Shown piece after piece: positions 23,038 to 34,912 of a stretch of 64,000 nucleotides of DNA. Numbering within the stretch: position 1 is the first letter of the stretch; each line of letters begins with the position of its first letter. A program made the position numbers and the translations under genes. The stretch lies in contig JALMGJ010000026.1 of assembly GCA_023362775.1 (NCBI GenBank), positions 930,001 through 994,000 of the forward strand, in the 5' to 3' direction. Under the pieces are notes generated by a model, which searched no databases, was not told the DNA's origin, and saw only the letters and a list, made by a program, of their open reading frames with translations. This DNA comes from Charina bottae. Its lineage: Eukaryota > Chordata > Lepidosauria > Squamata > Charinaidae.

Positions 23038-23512
23038 TACATTGATTTTTTAAAAGCTGAGGTTGCAAGTAGAAAACCAGCACCTTAAGAAAGTGAAACT
23101 GCAATCTTCTGCCCTGACAAACTAGCTTTCTGCATGCAGAGATTCCTAATGCATGTCATTATAGCTTGACATGCACACTTTCTGAGAAGATCTGTGGTGA
23201 GTTACCCTGTTTCTCCAAGAGATCAACCCAAGAGAATTAAGCACCTTTTCAACGTCTCTGCCTGTTTCGTGCAGGGAGAAACCGGGCGAGGGATTTCTTT
23301 TTGTTTCCCCAGGGGATGGAGAACTCCTCCAGCAGGTTCTCAGGGCATGTGTCCAGAACAGCCCCACGGGTTATCTTCGCCGGGACTGAATGGAAACCCA
23401 GAGAGACATTCCCACGTACCCCTTGGCTGCCTGGTCACACAGCTGTGCTAGTGTGCCTTTATAACTAAGGGAGTGCAAGAAGTAGTGCCACACTTCCCCC
23501 ATGAGAATTCCA

Positions 23513-23580
23513 TGCGCTGGCTGGGGAATTCTGGGAGTTGGAGTCCACACGTCTTAAAGTTGCTGAGGTTGAGAAAGACG
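23513..23580. repeat. Family A MITE, right arm only
   Basis: GGCTGGGGAATTCTGGGAG through GCTGAGGTTGAGAAAGACG. Confidence 0.75.
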
Positions 23581-24396
23581 CTTTAATTCCTATCTATCCC
23601 ATTAGGGAAGTGCGACGCTCTGGTTCAAGGTAAGGGCCATTTCTGCCCAGCCACACGGACAAACAGGCCACGCTTCTGGTGGAAGAGTGGGCCTGGGCTG
23701 GGCCTTGAGATACCGCTGGTGGAAGAGGAGAAACAGTGGGCCAAGCAAGAAGCAGAAAACTTCCCTTTCCAAAGGAAGCCGGCCCGAGGGGGGTGCCAAA
23801 ACTTTACCCAGAGCTGCGCGCACCCCACCCTTCTGGAGGTAGCCAGTGCTAGAAAATTAAGCGTGATTGATGTGTTCATTAAGGATCCGCTCTTCTCTGC
23901 GCTTGGTGCCTCAGAGCAAGAGAGGGAGAAGCCAACTGGAAGATTGGCTCGTTCAAGGCTAGAGCCGGCTCTGCTCCAGGGCGCCAGGAGTCTGTCGGAA
24001 CAAGTCGGGCGCAACCACTCCGGCAGGAAGCTGAGTCGACAGAACTCAGATCCTCCGCAGAAGAGCCTTCAGAGAAAAGTCCCAGATCCAGTTCTCCTGG
24101 GGGAGAGGACCGGAGTTGAGGGGCAGGGCACATTCTTGGCACCAGGAAGTCCTGGATGAATGCAATGCTGGCATTGCCAAGCGAAGCTCCTCCAGGGTCG
24201 TCTATTCTCAGAGCTGCACGGGAAGCCTGGCACGCAGGAGTCCTCCCACCAGCTTTCTCCTGACGAGCTGGCAATGGCGTCTTTAGGGTAGAAACAACAA
24301 GGCAAACTTTTTGCTGAAAACCTGGATGGAGTTAGATCCATTAAAGGGAACCGACGATGCATATTTGTTATCTGAGGAGCTGCAACTGAAGCATTA
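23581..24396. other. Unassigned sequence upstream of VANGL2 coding exons
   Basis: Open frames of 113-146 codons on both strands overlap one another and show no family features; no repeat recognised. Confidence 0.3.
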
Positions 24397-24585
24397 CAGG
24401 TAGTCCTCACTTAATAACCACAATAGGGACCAGAGTTAACCACCCAGAGTCATTGCAATACGAGTTGGGCGGTAAAGAAATATGAGAAATAAATATAAAT
24501 AAATAAATAACGACCCAATTTTACGACCATTTTTACAATGGTCGTTAAGTGAATCCAGCTTCCCCAATGAATGTGCAAAAATACA
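24397..24585. repeat. Family B element interrupted by an L2-like tail
   Basis: The left end (CAGGTAGTCCTCACTTAAT) breaks at about 24436 into a tail resembling CACCCAGAGTC...GGGCGGTAAAGAAATA plus AAATA repeats, then the family B interior resumes at about 24510 (CGACCCAATTTTACGACC). The right end is missing. Confidence 0.65.
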
Positions 24586-25110
24586 GGCAAGCAGGGGGAA
24601 AGGTTCATGAAAGACCATTTCGGCATTTTGGGTCACATTTTTGTAGATTTAAAACAAGTAAAAATTAACTAATAGACACCCAGACACCCTTTCGAGAAGA
24701 CACCGATGGGCTGGAGAAGAAGCTGCATTCAGAATGCAGCACTGGTTCAAACAGTGTGATGGGACCCTATCATGGTGCTGTTGGGGCAGAAATTGCGTCA
24801 CCCATTACTTTCATTCTGGAAGAAGTCTCATTAGTTTCTTCAAATGTCTGTACCTCCTTCTGAATTCCATTCATGGTTTGAAAACAGGAGAGTAACTGAA
24901 CTGGACGTTGTTGTGTCTTTTAAGAGGGCAAAAACTGATACTGCAAGCTTCAGACGTGCCTTCTCCCTCCATGGTGCCACGGACTGAAGATCCATCAGTT
25001 GGCAGCTGGGCTTTACGACAAGGACGGCACCAGTTTTGGTATGTTTCTTCCAATGACTGCAACTTTTTCCTCTAAATTATTTACTGTTAGCTGCTGGCGA
25101 TGCCCTAGAA

Positions 25111-25287
25111 CAGTGTTTCTCAACCGTGGCCACTTGAAGATGTGTGGACTTCAACTCCTAGAATTCTGGGAGTTTTTATTTTTATTTATTTATTTTCTAT
25201 CCCACCGTTATTTTTTTTATAAATAACTCAAGGCGGCGAACAGTTGAAGTCCACACATCTTCAAGTGGCCACGGTTGAGAAACACTG
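25111..25287. repeat. Family A MITE carrying an inserted SINE/LINE tail
   Basis: Both arms are present (CAGTGTTTCTCAACCGTGG ... CCACGGTTGAGAAACACTG), but the loop contains about 70 bp reading, on the minus strand, as the tail found at 37355-37410 (GCCGCCTTGAGTTATTTATA). Confidence 0.8.
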
Positions 25288-25414
25288 CTCTAGGACATTT
25301 CTAAATGTCTCCCACATTTCCTGCTTGAAGCAGAGGGTTGATCAAGATTACCTTTGGCTCTACCGCCGGACTCTTATCCTGGTCCCATTTTTTAGGACTG
25401 GCCAATATTATTAT

Positions 25415-25560
25415 TATTTATTATTTATTAAATTTCTACCACCGCCCATCTCCCCCCCAAGGGGGAACTGGGCAGTTTACAACAAAACCACAATTAAATA
25501 CAAAGCAAACCAGAGATACAATAAATATAAAATACAAATAACAATAAAATATAAATAGAA
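25415..25560 (-). repeat. L2-like LINE 3' tail
   Basis: Minus strand reads GTAAACTGCCCAGTTCCCCC, GGGAGATGGGCGGTGG and then TAATAAATAATA. Confidence 0.75.
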
Positions 25561-25655
25561 TAAAATCTAGATGGTTAGAGTTCTCTGTCAGACCGTGAGA
25601 GTGAGGGCCATTCTCGGTTCATTCTAGTATACTGAACAGTACTAATATACTGAAC

Positions 25656-25989
25656 GGGGCGTGGTGGCTCAGCGGGTAAGACGCCAGGCTTGTCAATCGG
25701 AAGATCGCAAGTTCGGAGGTTCAAATCCCTGGCCCCGCGTGACGGAGGGAGCTCCCGTACTCGCCCCAGCTCTTGCCAACCTAGCAATTCGAAAGCATGC
25801 AAATGCAAGTAGATGAATAGGTACCACTTCGGTGGGAAGGTAACAGCGTTCCGCGCGTGTCATGCGGCCACATGACCGTGGAAGCGTCTTCGGACAGTGC
25901 TGGCTCTTCGGCTAACAAACGGAGATGAGCACCGGCCCCTAGAGTCGGACACGACTGCACAAATGTGCGTGGGGAACCTTTACTTTTTT
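25656..25989 (+). mobile_element. Sauria-type tRNA-derived SINE, full length, perfect 15-bp TSD
   Basis: The head has tRNA-like A and B boxes (TGGCTCAGCGGGTAAG, GGTTCAAATCC). The body is CACTTCGGTGGGAAGGTAAC-type. The tail ends GAGTCGGACACGACTG...GGAACCTTTACTTTT, matching the BovB LINE 3' end. ACTAATATACTGAAC repeats exactly on both sides (25641-25655 and 25990-26004), so the insertion is young. Confidence 0.92.
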
Positions 25990-26200
25990 ACTAATATACT
26001 GAACAAAATGAGCTGGAATTTCCCAGGATGCCAAAAAAGGATCCTAGATTAAGACTAACCGGGGCAGCCTGCTGTGCAGACATAACTACTATTTCTTTAC
26101 CTGACCTGATCAAGCATGTTGTGAGAACCCAGCCTAATGTTGGCTTTGGGCTCAATCCTCAGTTTTCCCAGCTGAGAAAAGGATCAGGTGAAGGACATCT

Positions 26201-26202
<2 letters not shown>

Positions 26203-26269
<67 letters not shown>
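26203..26269. repeat. (CT)n microsatellite
   Basis: About 33 perfect CT units. Confidence 0.98.
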
Positions 26270-26272
<3 letters not shown>

Positions 26273-26814
26273 CTGAAACCCAGAAGAGGCAAATGACCTA
26301 GTTTAAGGAAACTTCCTTTGCTGTGTGCTCAAGACCCAGAAGACAACTTTCCTCAACGTTAGCCCTTCAGACGTGCTGGTCCACAACTCCCAGCTTCAAA
26401 ACAGGCGGTGATAGCAAACAAGTCTTCTGAGAAACTCAGGTTTTCCCTCTCTCCAAAAAGAAATTTCTAGACGTTCTAGCTTGGGAAAATGCATGTAATT
26501 ATCCAGAAGTGCAACATCAGCCTGCAGGGCTCCCAGCAACAAAGGTGTGAAGGTTTTGCGGTCTCCACCCGCAAGAAAGTGAACCAGAAATATGCAACGC
26601 TTATGTACACCGTCTCCGTACTGTCTGCGCCACCGAGGTTCATCTTTACTGTGTGCAGAATAAAATGTAAAAATGGCTTTATAGATGCTCAGCTGTTTCC
26701 AAATATCCGACCAAGCTCCATGCTTGTTGTCTGATAGACAAGAAGCCAGACAAGATTCAAGAGAAGCAAAGTAAAAGCAAAATTATGCAAACGTGGACGA
26801 GGAGAAGCTCTTCT

Positions 26815-27062
26815 CCCCTTCCCAAAATACTAGAACCAGAGGTCACCCAATTAAACTGAATCCTGGAAGAATCAGGACAGACAAAAGGAAGTATGTTTTT
26901 TTTTTACTCAATGCATAATTCAGCTTTGGAATTTGCTGCCAGATGTGCTGCTGGCTACCAGCTTGGCTGGCTTCAAAAAGGGGTTGGACCGATGCATGGA
27001 AATCCTGCTATTAAGCTATTAGCCTTGATGGTGGTGCGTCTGCCTTTGAAGGCCATCTACTG
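26815..27062 (+). mobile_element. CR1 LINE 3'UTR, left part
   Basis: ACTAGAACCAGAGGTCACCC, AGGACAGACAAAAGGAAGTA and GGGTTGGACCGATGCATGG follow the CR1 3'UTR pattern. It is cut by the hAT-like element that follows and resumes at 27571. Confidence 0.75.
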
Positions 27063-27562
27063 CAGAGCTTTCCAAACTTTTCATGTTGGTGACACACTTT
27101 TTAGACATGCATCATTTCACGACACACTCTTACAGTAGGGCACAAGGCAGGCACTAGGACCTGCGCAGAATCCTGGCAGGGCAGGTTTGGAGGCAGCGAG
27201 GCACAAGGCAGGCACTAGGACCTGCGTGGAATCACAGCAGGTTTGGAGGCAGGAAGGCACAAGGCAGGCACTAGGACCTGCGTGGAATCCTGGCAAGGCA
27301 GGTTTGGAGGCAGCCAGGCACAAGGCAGGCACTAGGACCTGCGTGGAATCACAGCAGGTTTGGAGGCAGCAAGGCACAAGGCAGGCACTAGGACCTGCGT
27401 GGAATCCTGGCAGGGCAGGTTTGGAGGCAGCCAGGCACAAGGCAGGCACTAGGACCTGCGCGGAATCCTGGGAGGGCAGGTTTGGAGGCAGCAGCAGCCA
27501 GGACACATCGACACTGCAGCCGACACACTAACGTGTCCCGACACACAGTTTGGAAAGCTCTG
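27063..27562. repeat. hAT-like element (family D) with a six-copy internal minisatellite
   Basis: CAGAGCTTTCCAAAC at the left end and GTTTGGAAAGCTCTG at the right, with a perfect 8-bp TSD ATCTACTG (27055-27062, 27563-27570). Inside, GGCACAAGGCAGGCACTAGG recurs six times at alternating spacing of about 61 and 55-56 bp. Confidence 0.92.
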
Positions 27563-27570
27563 ATCTACTG

Positions 27571-27660
27571 GGAGACTAGTGGACTTCCTTGTGAAAACAA
27601 GCAGAGGGCTAGATGGGCCGGGGGTCCGACCCGGCAGGGCATGGCTTATATTATATTCGT
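27571..27660 (+). mobile_element. CR1 LINE 3'UTR, right part
   Basis: GGGCTAGATGGGCCGGGGGT...GACCCGGCAGGGCATGGCTT matches the terminal part of the CR1 3'UTR begun at 26815. Confidence 0.65.
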
Positions 27661-28015
27661 AGGAGGTGTCATGGAAGTTCCTTGCCTACAGCTTTAGGGA
27701 GAGGGCAAAAGGGGGACTTCACGAAGTGCTTTGCTCCCATAAAATTGGGGGAGAGGAAACCACGGGATCAAAGCAGAGGAGACCCCTTGCCTGCAGGCGG
27801 CAGCATGTCCAAATCTCTGTTTGCCCTACAACCTCTGCAGAGGAGAGAAGGCCTCTTCGGTAGACCTCCTCTTCTTTCATCATCCAGCAAACAGAGAACA
27901 GACAATAGACCCTAATCAAGGAACTATTAACTCAGTCAATCAGTCAATCAACCAAGCAGGAAACAACAGCCCAATCAAGGAACTCCTAAGGGGAGAACAA
28001 CACCCCCACCAACAC

Positions 28016-28083
28016 ATGCTGGCTGGGGAATTCTGGGAGTTGAAGTCCACACATCTTCAAGTTGCCTCGGTTGGGAAACACTG
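28016..28083. repeat. Family A MITE, right arm only
   Basis: TGCTGGCTGGGGAATTCTGG through TTGGGAAACACTGG. Confidence 0.75.
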
Positions 28084-28615
28084 GACTAAGTGCTGCCACG
28101 GGGCCTTTGCCCAGATGCAGCTGGCACTCCTCCAGCTGCTTTGGAAGCTGAACCCTGCTCTCTTTGACTGGATAAAAATGCTGCAACGTAGTTGTGCAAA
28201 TACACGCACAGGGGGACCATTGGCAGTAGCTTCCAAAGAAGATGTGGCTGCTTTAAGGATGGAAGAAAAGGGCTTCAGACCTGTGACCACACACCCCAAG
28301 GCACCTTTTTCAAAGGATTTACACAGCCCTAAGGAATAAAGTGTCAAGGAATTGGAGGTTGCACAAAAAGTGCCCTTTGCCTGGAATCACACAATCTCCA
28401 GGGCTGTCATGCAGAAACGAGAGCAGTTCAAAGGTGTTCCAGAAGGCAGGACAAGGAACAATTGGTTTAAATTTTTAGGAAGCAGATTTTGGGTGGACAC
28501 TAGGAAAAAACGTCCTAAGCGTAATGGGAAACATTCTAAGGAGAATATAAAGTTTACATTTGAAGCAGCCTGTTCTGTTCATTCTAGAAGTATTTTGAAT
28601 GGTTTACATTTTAAA

Positions 28616-28765
28616 GCAAGGTTTCTCAACCAGGGTTCTGTGGCACCCTAGGGTCCCACAAGAAGTCACTAGGGGTTCCCTGGGAGTTCACAATTTATTT
28701 AAAAAACTATTTCCAATTTGGGCAGCTTCACATGAAAGAGGAAAGTTTCATTCTTTATTTTCAAA
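28616..28765. repeat. hAT-like element (family E), partial
   Basis: AAGGTTTCTCAACCAGGGTT and AAACTATTTCCAATTTGGGC match, in reverse complement, the right two thirds of the complete copy at 59289-59597. Confidence 0.75.
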
Positions 28766-28814
28766 AGGTGGAGAAAGGCTGCTTTAAGTAAATGACACAG
28801 TGCTTGTAAATGAC

Positions 28815-29060
28815 ACCGTAAATGACATCAGGACTTGACTACTGCCATGCCTTGGACACGCTCCTACCTTTGAGGAGTGCCCAATTGGGGTGCAATAAGC
28901 GACTGACTGGTGCCGGATACGGGGGTGGGGTTTGTACTGGGCCAGTCTTAAAAAACCTGCACTGGTTGGCAAGTGCTGTGGGTACGCACTGCAGGCTGAT
29001 CCTGAACCCCAAGTTAACCAGCACACTGGATGGATATACTGGACGCGCAATGCCCAATCG
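28815..29060 (+). mobile_element. L2/CR1-type LINE RT C-terminal fragment
   Basis: Conceptual translation shows SGLDYCHALDTLLPL and VLKNLHWLASAV, the conserved 'LDYCNAL ... LHWLPV' region after the RT domain. Frame breaks make it a remnant. Confidence 0.65.
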
Positions 29061-30270
29061 GATGAACCCATTCCGGCCTAACAGGATGGCCAACGTGCAA
29101 AGACAAGGGCCGGACTCCGGCAACATGCCGAAGCCCAAACTGCCCAACCAGACCCAGGATGTTTCTGGGCCTCATCCCTTCCAAAAGACCTGAAGAACAT
29201 CTCAGGTCGCCACCGGCATTGATGCTTCCGTCTTTCGACGGCCAGAGACTGCAGTTGGGGTGCACCGTTTCTCTGCAGATGCAGCCCCAAGAGGGGGGGG
29301 GAATCTCCCTTGGCCTCGGAAGGCAATCCCAGCATTGTGGACTCCAGGGGCTGACGTGGCCGGAAGGCTCCCCTCTCACCTGTTCCGGGGTCTCATCTCC
29401 CCCCTTCCCCAGCGGCCCTGAACAGAATGAGATGCCCAGGCAGTGCCTCTTCAGCCTACCCTGCGCAGAACCACACCAGCACACACCCACACGCACACTC
29501 ACACCCCACTGCAGCTTCCCTGATCTGCATTTGCATCGGACTGGAGCACCTAGATTTCTCTGACTGATTTCGGCTTAGCACGTTGCATGAATCCGGCCGT
29601 TACGGCTCGGACGCTGCAGTGGCTACCAGTAAGCAGACAAGGGCTTAGTGCAACGTGGGAACCAGGTCTATTTGAGACGCAGGCCTGGAGACATAAGCAG
29701 GCGACCACAGGACGCCAACTGGGTCATGCACTCGAACTGGCACCCATCTCGCGCCCAAGGAGGGGCAGGTGGAAGCTCTGCTAGCCACACATTGACGGCA
29801 CCCAGCTGCCGCTAAGTATCAGCGCTCCCAGGCCTCCGGGTGTTCAGAGCGCAGATGTGCGCCTGGCCAGGTGGGAATGCTCAGCACCCTCCTCCTCCCC
29901 CCCTGCAGGCCAAGCCCCGAAGGACCCTCCCGGAGAGCCCCCTCTATCTGCCTCGCTTCAGAGCCCTTTCGTCTCTGAAAGTCCGGAGCCAGCTCCACAC
30001 CACGCCCTGCGCTGCGAGGGCAACGCGTGGCCACCAGCTCAAGAGAGGCAAAAGAGTATTTCAATGCGCTGCGCACGCCCAGAAGTGACGGCCATTTCTG
30101 ATGGTGGGACGCCGAAGATTTGACCACTGGCTTGCTCAGCCTGCAAAAAGGGGCAACGGCCCGTTAGATTTGGAGGCAGGACCCCATTTTCAGGGCTGAA
30201 GCACCACACCGTCCCACCGCACAAAGAGCACACAACTGCAACAGGGGGAAGCTACTCATATGGTGTAGAC
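29061..30270. other. Unassigned sequence
   Basis: GC-moderate, several short overlapping open frames on both strands, no recognisable domain or repeat. Confidence 0.3.
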
Positions 30271-30405
30271 CAGTGTTTCTCAACCGTGGCAACTTTAAGA
30301 TGGGTGGACTTCAACTCCCGGAATTCCCCAGCCAGCCATGCTGGCTGGGGAATTCTGGGAGTTGAAGTCCACCCATCTTAAAGTTGCCACGGTTGAGAAA
30401 CACTG
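30271..30405. repeat. Family A hAT-like MITE
   Basis: Both arms intact; CAGTGTTTCTCAACCGTGG ... CCACGGTTGAGAAACACTG. Confidence 0.9.
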
Positions 30406-30934
30406 TCCTAGCCTATGGTTCGGATCCTTGAGACCAGCTTTCCCCACCCAGACCTCCTTATGCCACATCTGGGCAAGGCACGAGGAATCAACGAGATTAA
30501 TTCGCTTGCTTCACTCTCTCAGCAATTTTAACTCCCGTTATTATTCATCGCACATTTCCTCCCCCAACACGGAGTCCACCAGCCTTTCACTGGGCAGTCC
30601 CGCCTAGCCCCGCCTCCCTGCTTTGCCAGACAGATGCCAAGCCCCTAAGCCACAGCTGGATGGACTTGTCCAAAGGGCGTGCAAGGGCTGTGAAATGGCA
30701 GGACTGCAGCAGAATCGGCAGAGACTCTCTCCGGGACCCACTGCATTCTCAGAACAAGGCTTCCTTGGAAGAGCTTTATGGAAGATTGGGGACAGGGGAA
30801 GGGGCTTGGAGAAGAGGAGAAGGAAAGGCAGCAGCAAAGTGTCCTCAATGTGCAATCAACCTTAACCCTTGAGGCTCAGGACTGAGGTGACCATGGCCAT
30901 GCTGGGTTTCAGGCCGGCTAGCAAGGGGAGAAAG

Positions 30935-31160
30935 TGGGGCTCGGCGGTGGAGACCCTGTGCTGCATGCAGGAAGCCCACGTTTAATACCCAGGAAGGGGC
31001 CCCAGATGGCAGGTGATGGGAAAGGGTCTTCTCTGCCTCAAACCCAGCAGAGCTGCTGCCAGGAGCAGCCAGAAATGCGGGGCTGGGCAGTGCCAATGTA
31101 GCTTCCAGAGATCTTGAGCTATGAATGAGATCCTGAACCCAGGAGGCACCTTTGTACATT
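30935..31160 (+). repeat. Degraded tRNA-derived SINE (probable)
   Basis: GGCTCGGCGGTGGAGA (A-box-like) and CATGCAGGAAGCCCACGTTT (B-box region) followed by a body rich in CTGCCTCAAACCCAGCAGAG resemble a common sauropsid tRNA SINE. Divergence is high. Confidence 0.45.
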
Positions 31161-31638
31161 CTTATTTATTAATAAATTTATTAATTTATTTATTAATAAC
31201 ACATTTTATACCACCATCACTCATGGTAAAATAATGCAATGGTGTGAACCCCTAGAGATCTGGGTCTAACCCACTTGTCTTGCCACTCAAAGAGGCAGTT
31301 GGAGGTGTGGTGACACCCCAAGATGGGAGAAGAACTCAGCAGAAAACAGCATTGTGAGTTGGCGCCGCAGCAGCCTGGTGTACTCCAGATGTTTTGGCCT
31401 TCATGGTTCATCAGCCAGCACGGCCACTGACAGCTGTAGCCCAAACCTTCTGGAGGAGACCAAGTTGCCTCTTCCTGCAGGGTGGTTAATTAAGGGATAT
31501 CATGCATGCCTTTCCCCAGGGGCAAAATTCAGTAAGACCAATATTCAAAGCCACTGCAAGCAATTCCACCATTCTGAATCCCCTCCATTCAAGACGCCCA
31601 TATGTTTGCTAAGACTGAAATGAATCTATTGTCCAAGT

Positions 31639-31756
31639 CAGTGTTTCTCAACCTCGGCCACTTGAAGATGGGTGGACTTCAACTCCCAGAATTCCCCAGC
31701 CAGCCATGGGAGTTGAAGTCCACCCATCTTCAAGTGGCCAAGGTTGAGAAACGCTG
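31639..31756. repeat. Family A hAT-like MITE
   Basis: Flanks GTCCAAGT and GTCTAAGT (7 of 8 match). Short loop. Confidence 0.88.
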
Positions 31757-31764
31757 GTCTAAGT

Positions 31765-32650
31765 CATTCAGTATGGAAGTCCTCCACACCCAGCCTACTT
31801 TTGAGCTGCCTGTTCACACCAGATTCTTTTCTACTGCCTGATCCCAGGCAAGATGGAGAGTTCTCTTAGAATCTGGACGCAGCCAAATTTGCAAGGGAGA
31901 AAGGGAAAGAAACAAATCTAATCAAGGGAAGAAATAACGTTTGTTGGATGTTCAAAGGTCCTGGCGGCCAGTCCCATGTTTTTCACATTGGTTGAAGCTG
32001 TTCTTGCAACCATGTCTGTCCACCGATGGGCAAGCAACAGAGGGACTTCTGCTGATCTTATCTATCACATCACCTGGGCCTTTCCTGGAAAAACCAGAGC
32101 TGCCCCACCTGTAGGGTTGTATCTGTGCAAAACACTCGACTGGGGGCTGCTCCAAAAATGGCCTGACGTGCCAAGAGATCCACCATAGTGACTTTGTACC
32201 TGGAACTTTGGAAGCCCCCTTTAGACTTTGGAAGCCGGCTGTCAATTTCTCTCAGCTTCATAGGGCTCTTGAGGGTTACCAACTTCCTGAGACCAAAATT
32301 TTAGGGTCAGAGGCAGCTAATGCTGATTAGTTCTGCGGGGATTTTAAATTCAGTTTGTTTTCTTGATCCTGCATTGTCCTGCCTATCTATTCTTTTCTTG
32401 TATCTTAAGCCACAGGGCCCAAAGTGCCCTTTTCTTATGCGTACAGATAGAAACTAATACCTCTGCAAATGAATAAGATTGTTTGAGAAAGGTATGTTAC
32501 TAATCTCTGGCCTATACTGAATCTTGGAAAAGCAAGTGGAATGTTCTTATAAATAGCACCATAGTTTTTTCTCAGCACTGACCCTAAAAAATAATTTACA
32601 ATTCCTTCACGTTTTAAAACATTCTGCCCATTAAGTTAATTCGTCTAGCC
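31765..32650. other. Unassigned sequence
   Basis: No gene or repeat family recognised. Confidence 0.3.
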
Positions 32651-32780
32651 CAGTGTTTCTCAATCTCAGCAACGTTAAGAGGGGTGGACTTCAACTCCCA
32701 GAATTCCCCAGCCAGCTTGCTGAAGTTGAAGTTACGTTGAAGTCCACCCCTCTTAAAGTTGCTGAGATTGAGAAACACTG
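32651..32780. repeat. Family A hAT-like MITE
   Basis: Flanks GTCTAGCC (32643-32650) and GGCTAGCC (32781-32788). Arms CAGTGTTTCTCAATCTCAGC and complement. Confidence 0.9.
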
Positions 32781-32959
32781 GGCTAGCCCTTGAAAAGCCC
32801 CAACAGGTTGCAAATCAAGATTTTGGGGTAGTTCCTCCCATTAGCATCCTGTACCTCACCCCCTTCCAGATGTGCGGACCATCTCCCAGCATGCTCTGCA
32901 ATAGTCATGCCGGCCGAGGCATTCTGGGAGTTCGAATGCACACATCTGGCATCCCATCT

Positions 32960-34495
32960 AGGCTAAAGCGACACGTCAACACTCTGCCCTTTAGATGAAC
33001 GCAACAGGAAAAGTGGAAAATTTTGTTTTCTGCAACTCCCACCCCCCAAATCCAGAGAGTGTGGGGCTGAAATGGGTCAGGTGGGGCCCTTGGCCAGCCC
33101 AGGCAGCTCACAAAGGGGGGAATGCTGCAGCAATTAAGCGCATATCACAAAGTGGGGCAGTAGATAAATTCTCCCCCCCCCCTCCCCACTGTCCAAACTC
33201 CTCCAGGGAGGGGGGGAGCTGCAACTTAAAGGAAGAGGCCAGCCTTTTGTGAAAAACCCCTGGGGAGTTTTGTACATTTATCATGGCCGGGGAAACAAAG
33301 CCTGGCCTGCAAAGGCGCAGGCCCGGTTGCCAAGGCAATGGCAACAAGGCCGGGGAGCTTGCAGACCAGCATCCAAAGCGAGGGGAGGGGGGTGGGGAGG
33401 GGGGCCAAAAGAGGGGGAGGCCTGCCCCGCATCACCCCCTGAGCTTTCTTTGGTGGAAAAGAGGGTTTCTCAGGAAACAAGGCAGGAGGGAAAATGGGGG
33501 GGGGGGGGCGCAAACATTTTGAACTAGGCTGGGGAGGGACTTCTTTGAAAAGAATGGGGGGGGGGGGCGGGAAGGCTGCAGTTGACCAAGCCTTATTCAG
33601 CGCTGGCCTTGGGGCGACCGAAAACAAGGAGCAGCATCTTCCTTCGGCCCCAGCTGGGGCCAGGGGAGGGGAGGAACCCTTTTCAAAGGGCCAGTTCTGA
33701 GTAATGCACGGAATTAAAAAAGAAAGGAAGGCCTCTGCACAGCCCAGGCTCTGGGGCACGGTGGATTGCCTTCATACAGATGCAAACGCCCCAGCTTGAT
33801 TCCCAGCAGCTCCAGGCACGGCTGGGGAACAGCCCCAATTAATGGGGGGGGGGGCAGCTAGATAAGGCAGCTGCCTGCATGCCAACAAGCCCCAACTAAG
33901 AGGAGGGCCCTGTGGCATCTCTGAATGGTTCCTGACCCGAATCTCTAATTCGGTCTGTGGAGGACTCACAACTGGATTAAGACAGGGCCCCCCAAATGAA
34001 TGTCCTGCTCCCAGGCTCCAGAAGGCCCGTGTAAACGTCCAGCAAAAGGGCATCCTTGCCCGTGTGGAGTCACAAGAGGTGGGTCCAGAGGCTGCCTCCA
34101 CGACAGCTGCCTACGACCTTCCCCTGCGATCAACACACGCCTGCACATCCTGAAGGGTTTTCTCTGCAGCAGTGAGGCTACACAACTGCTCTTTAAAACC
34201 CCAAACATCAGCAAACATGTTGCTGATACTCTACTGTAATTGCTCTCTTGCTCCAAGGCGCTCACACAGCCCGGAGGGTTCTCTCCCGCACTCTCATCTC
34301 GGTTACACGCCCAGGATTTTCTTAGGCTTCGAAAGAGCAACTCACCCAAAGTTATCCAGGGCATCTTTGGCTGAGCCAGGATTTGAACCCTGCCTTCCCC
34401 TCACACCCCCCACTGCACAGATCCATACGAGGCACCAGAATCCACCTTCACCCAGTCCAGATGCGACCATACAAACATACCAATAGAAGAAAATA
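32960..34495. other. Unassigned sequence with G-rich tracts
   Basis: Contains several G-runs on the plus strand (33380-33420, 33495-33510, 33555-33570) able in principle to form G-quadruplexes. Minus-strand frames here are proline-rich by composition only. Confidence 0.35.
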
Positions 34496-34897
34496 CAGGT
34501 AGTCCTTGCTTAACGATCACAATTAGGACTGGAATTCTGGTTGCTAAGCAAAGCAGTCATTAAGCGAATCTGACCCGATTTTACCACCTTTTTTGCGGTG
34601 GTCATTAAGCAAATCACCGTAGGCGTTAAGCGAACCACATGGTCATTGAGCAAGTCACACAATTCCCCATTGATTTTGCTTGCCAGAAGCCAGCCGGGAA
34701 GGTTGAAAACAGCAATCACGTGACCATGGGACGCTGCGACGGTCATAAATGTGAGCTGGTTGCCAAGCGCCCAAATAATAATCACATGAACGCTGTGAGA
34801 GTCGTAAGTGTGAGGACCGGTCGCAAGTCGGTTTTTCTAGCACTGTCGTAAGTCTGAACCGTCACTAAACGAATGGTCATTAAGCAAGGACTGCATG
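34496..34897. repeat. Family B Tc1/mariner-like element
   Basis: TA|CAGGTAGTCCTTGCTTAACG at the left; the right end is worn (AAGGACTGCATG). Confidence 0.8.
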
Positions 34898-34912
34898 TAT
34901 CTTTAGGTCAGG

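Noticed and set aside
25656..25740. A functional tRNA gene (A and B boxes)
   Set aside because: The tRNA-like head is part of a SINE with body, BovB-like tail and TSD; cloverleaf is not preserved.
27117..27531. Open frames of 114-129 codons with internal protein repeats
   Set aside because: Translation of the internal minisatellite of a hAT-like element; the unit length varies between copies out of frame.
27063..27562. Regularly spaced repeats resembling a CRISPR array
   Set aside because: Units are contiguous variants within a transposon with TSD in a vertebrate genome; no unique spacers.
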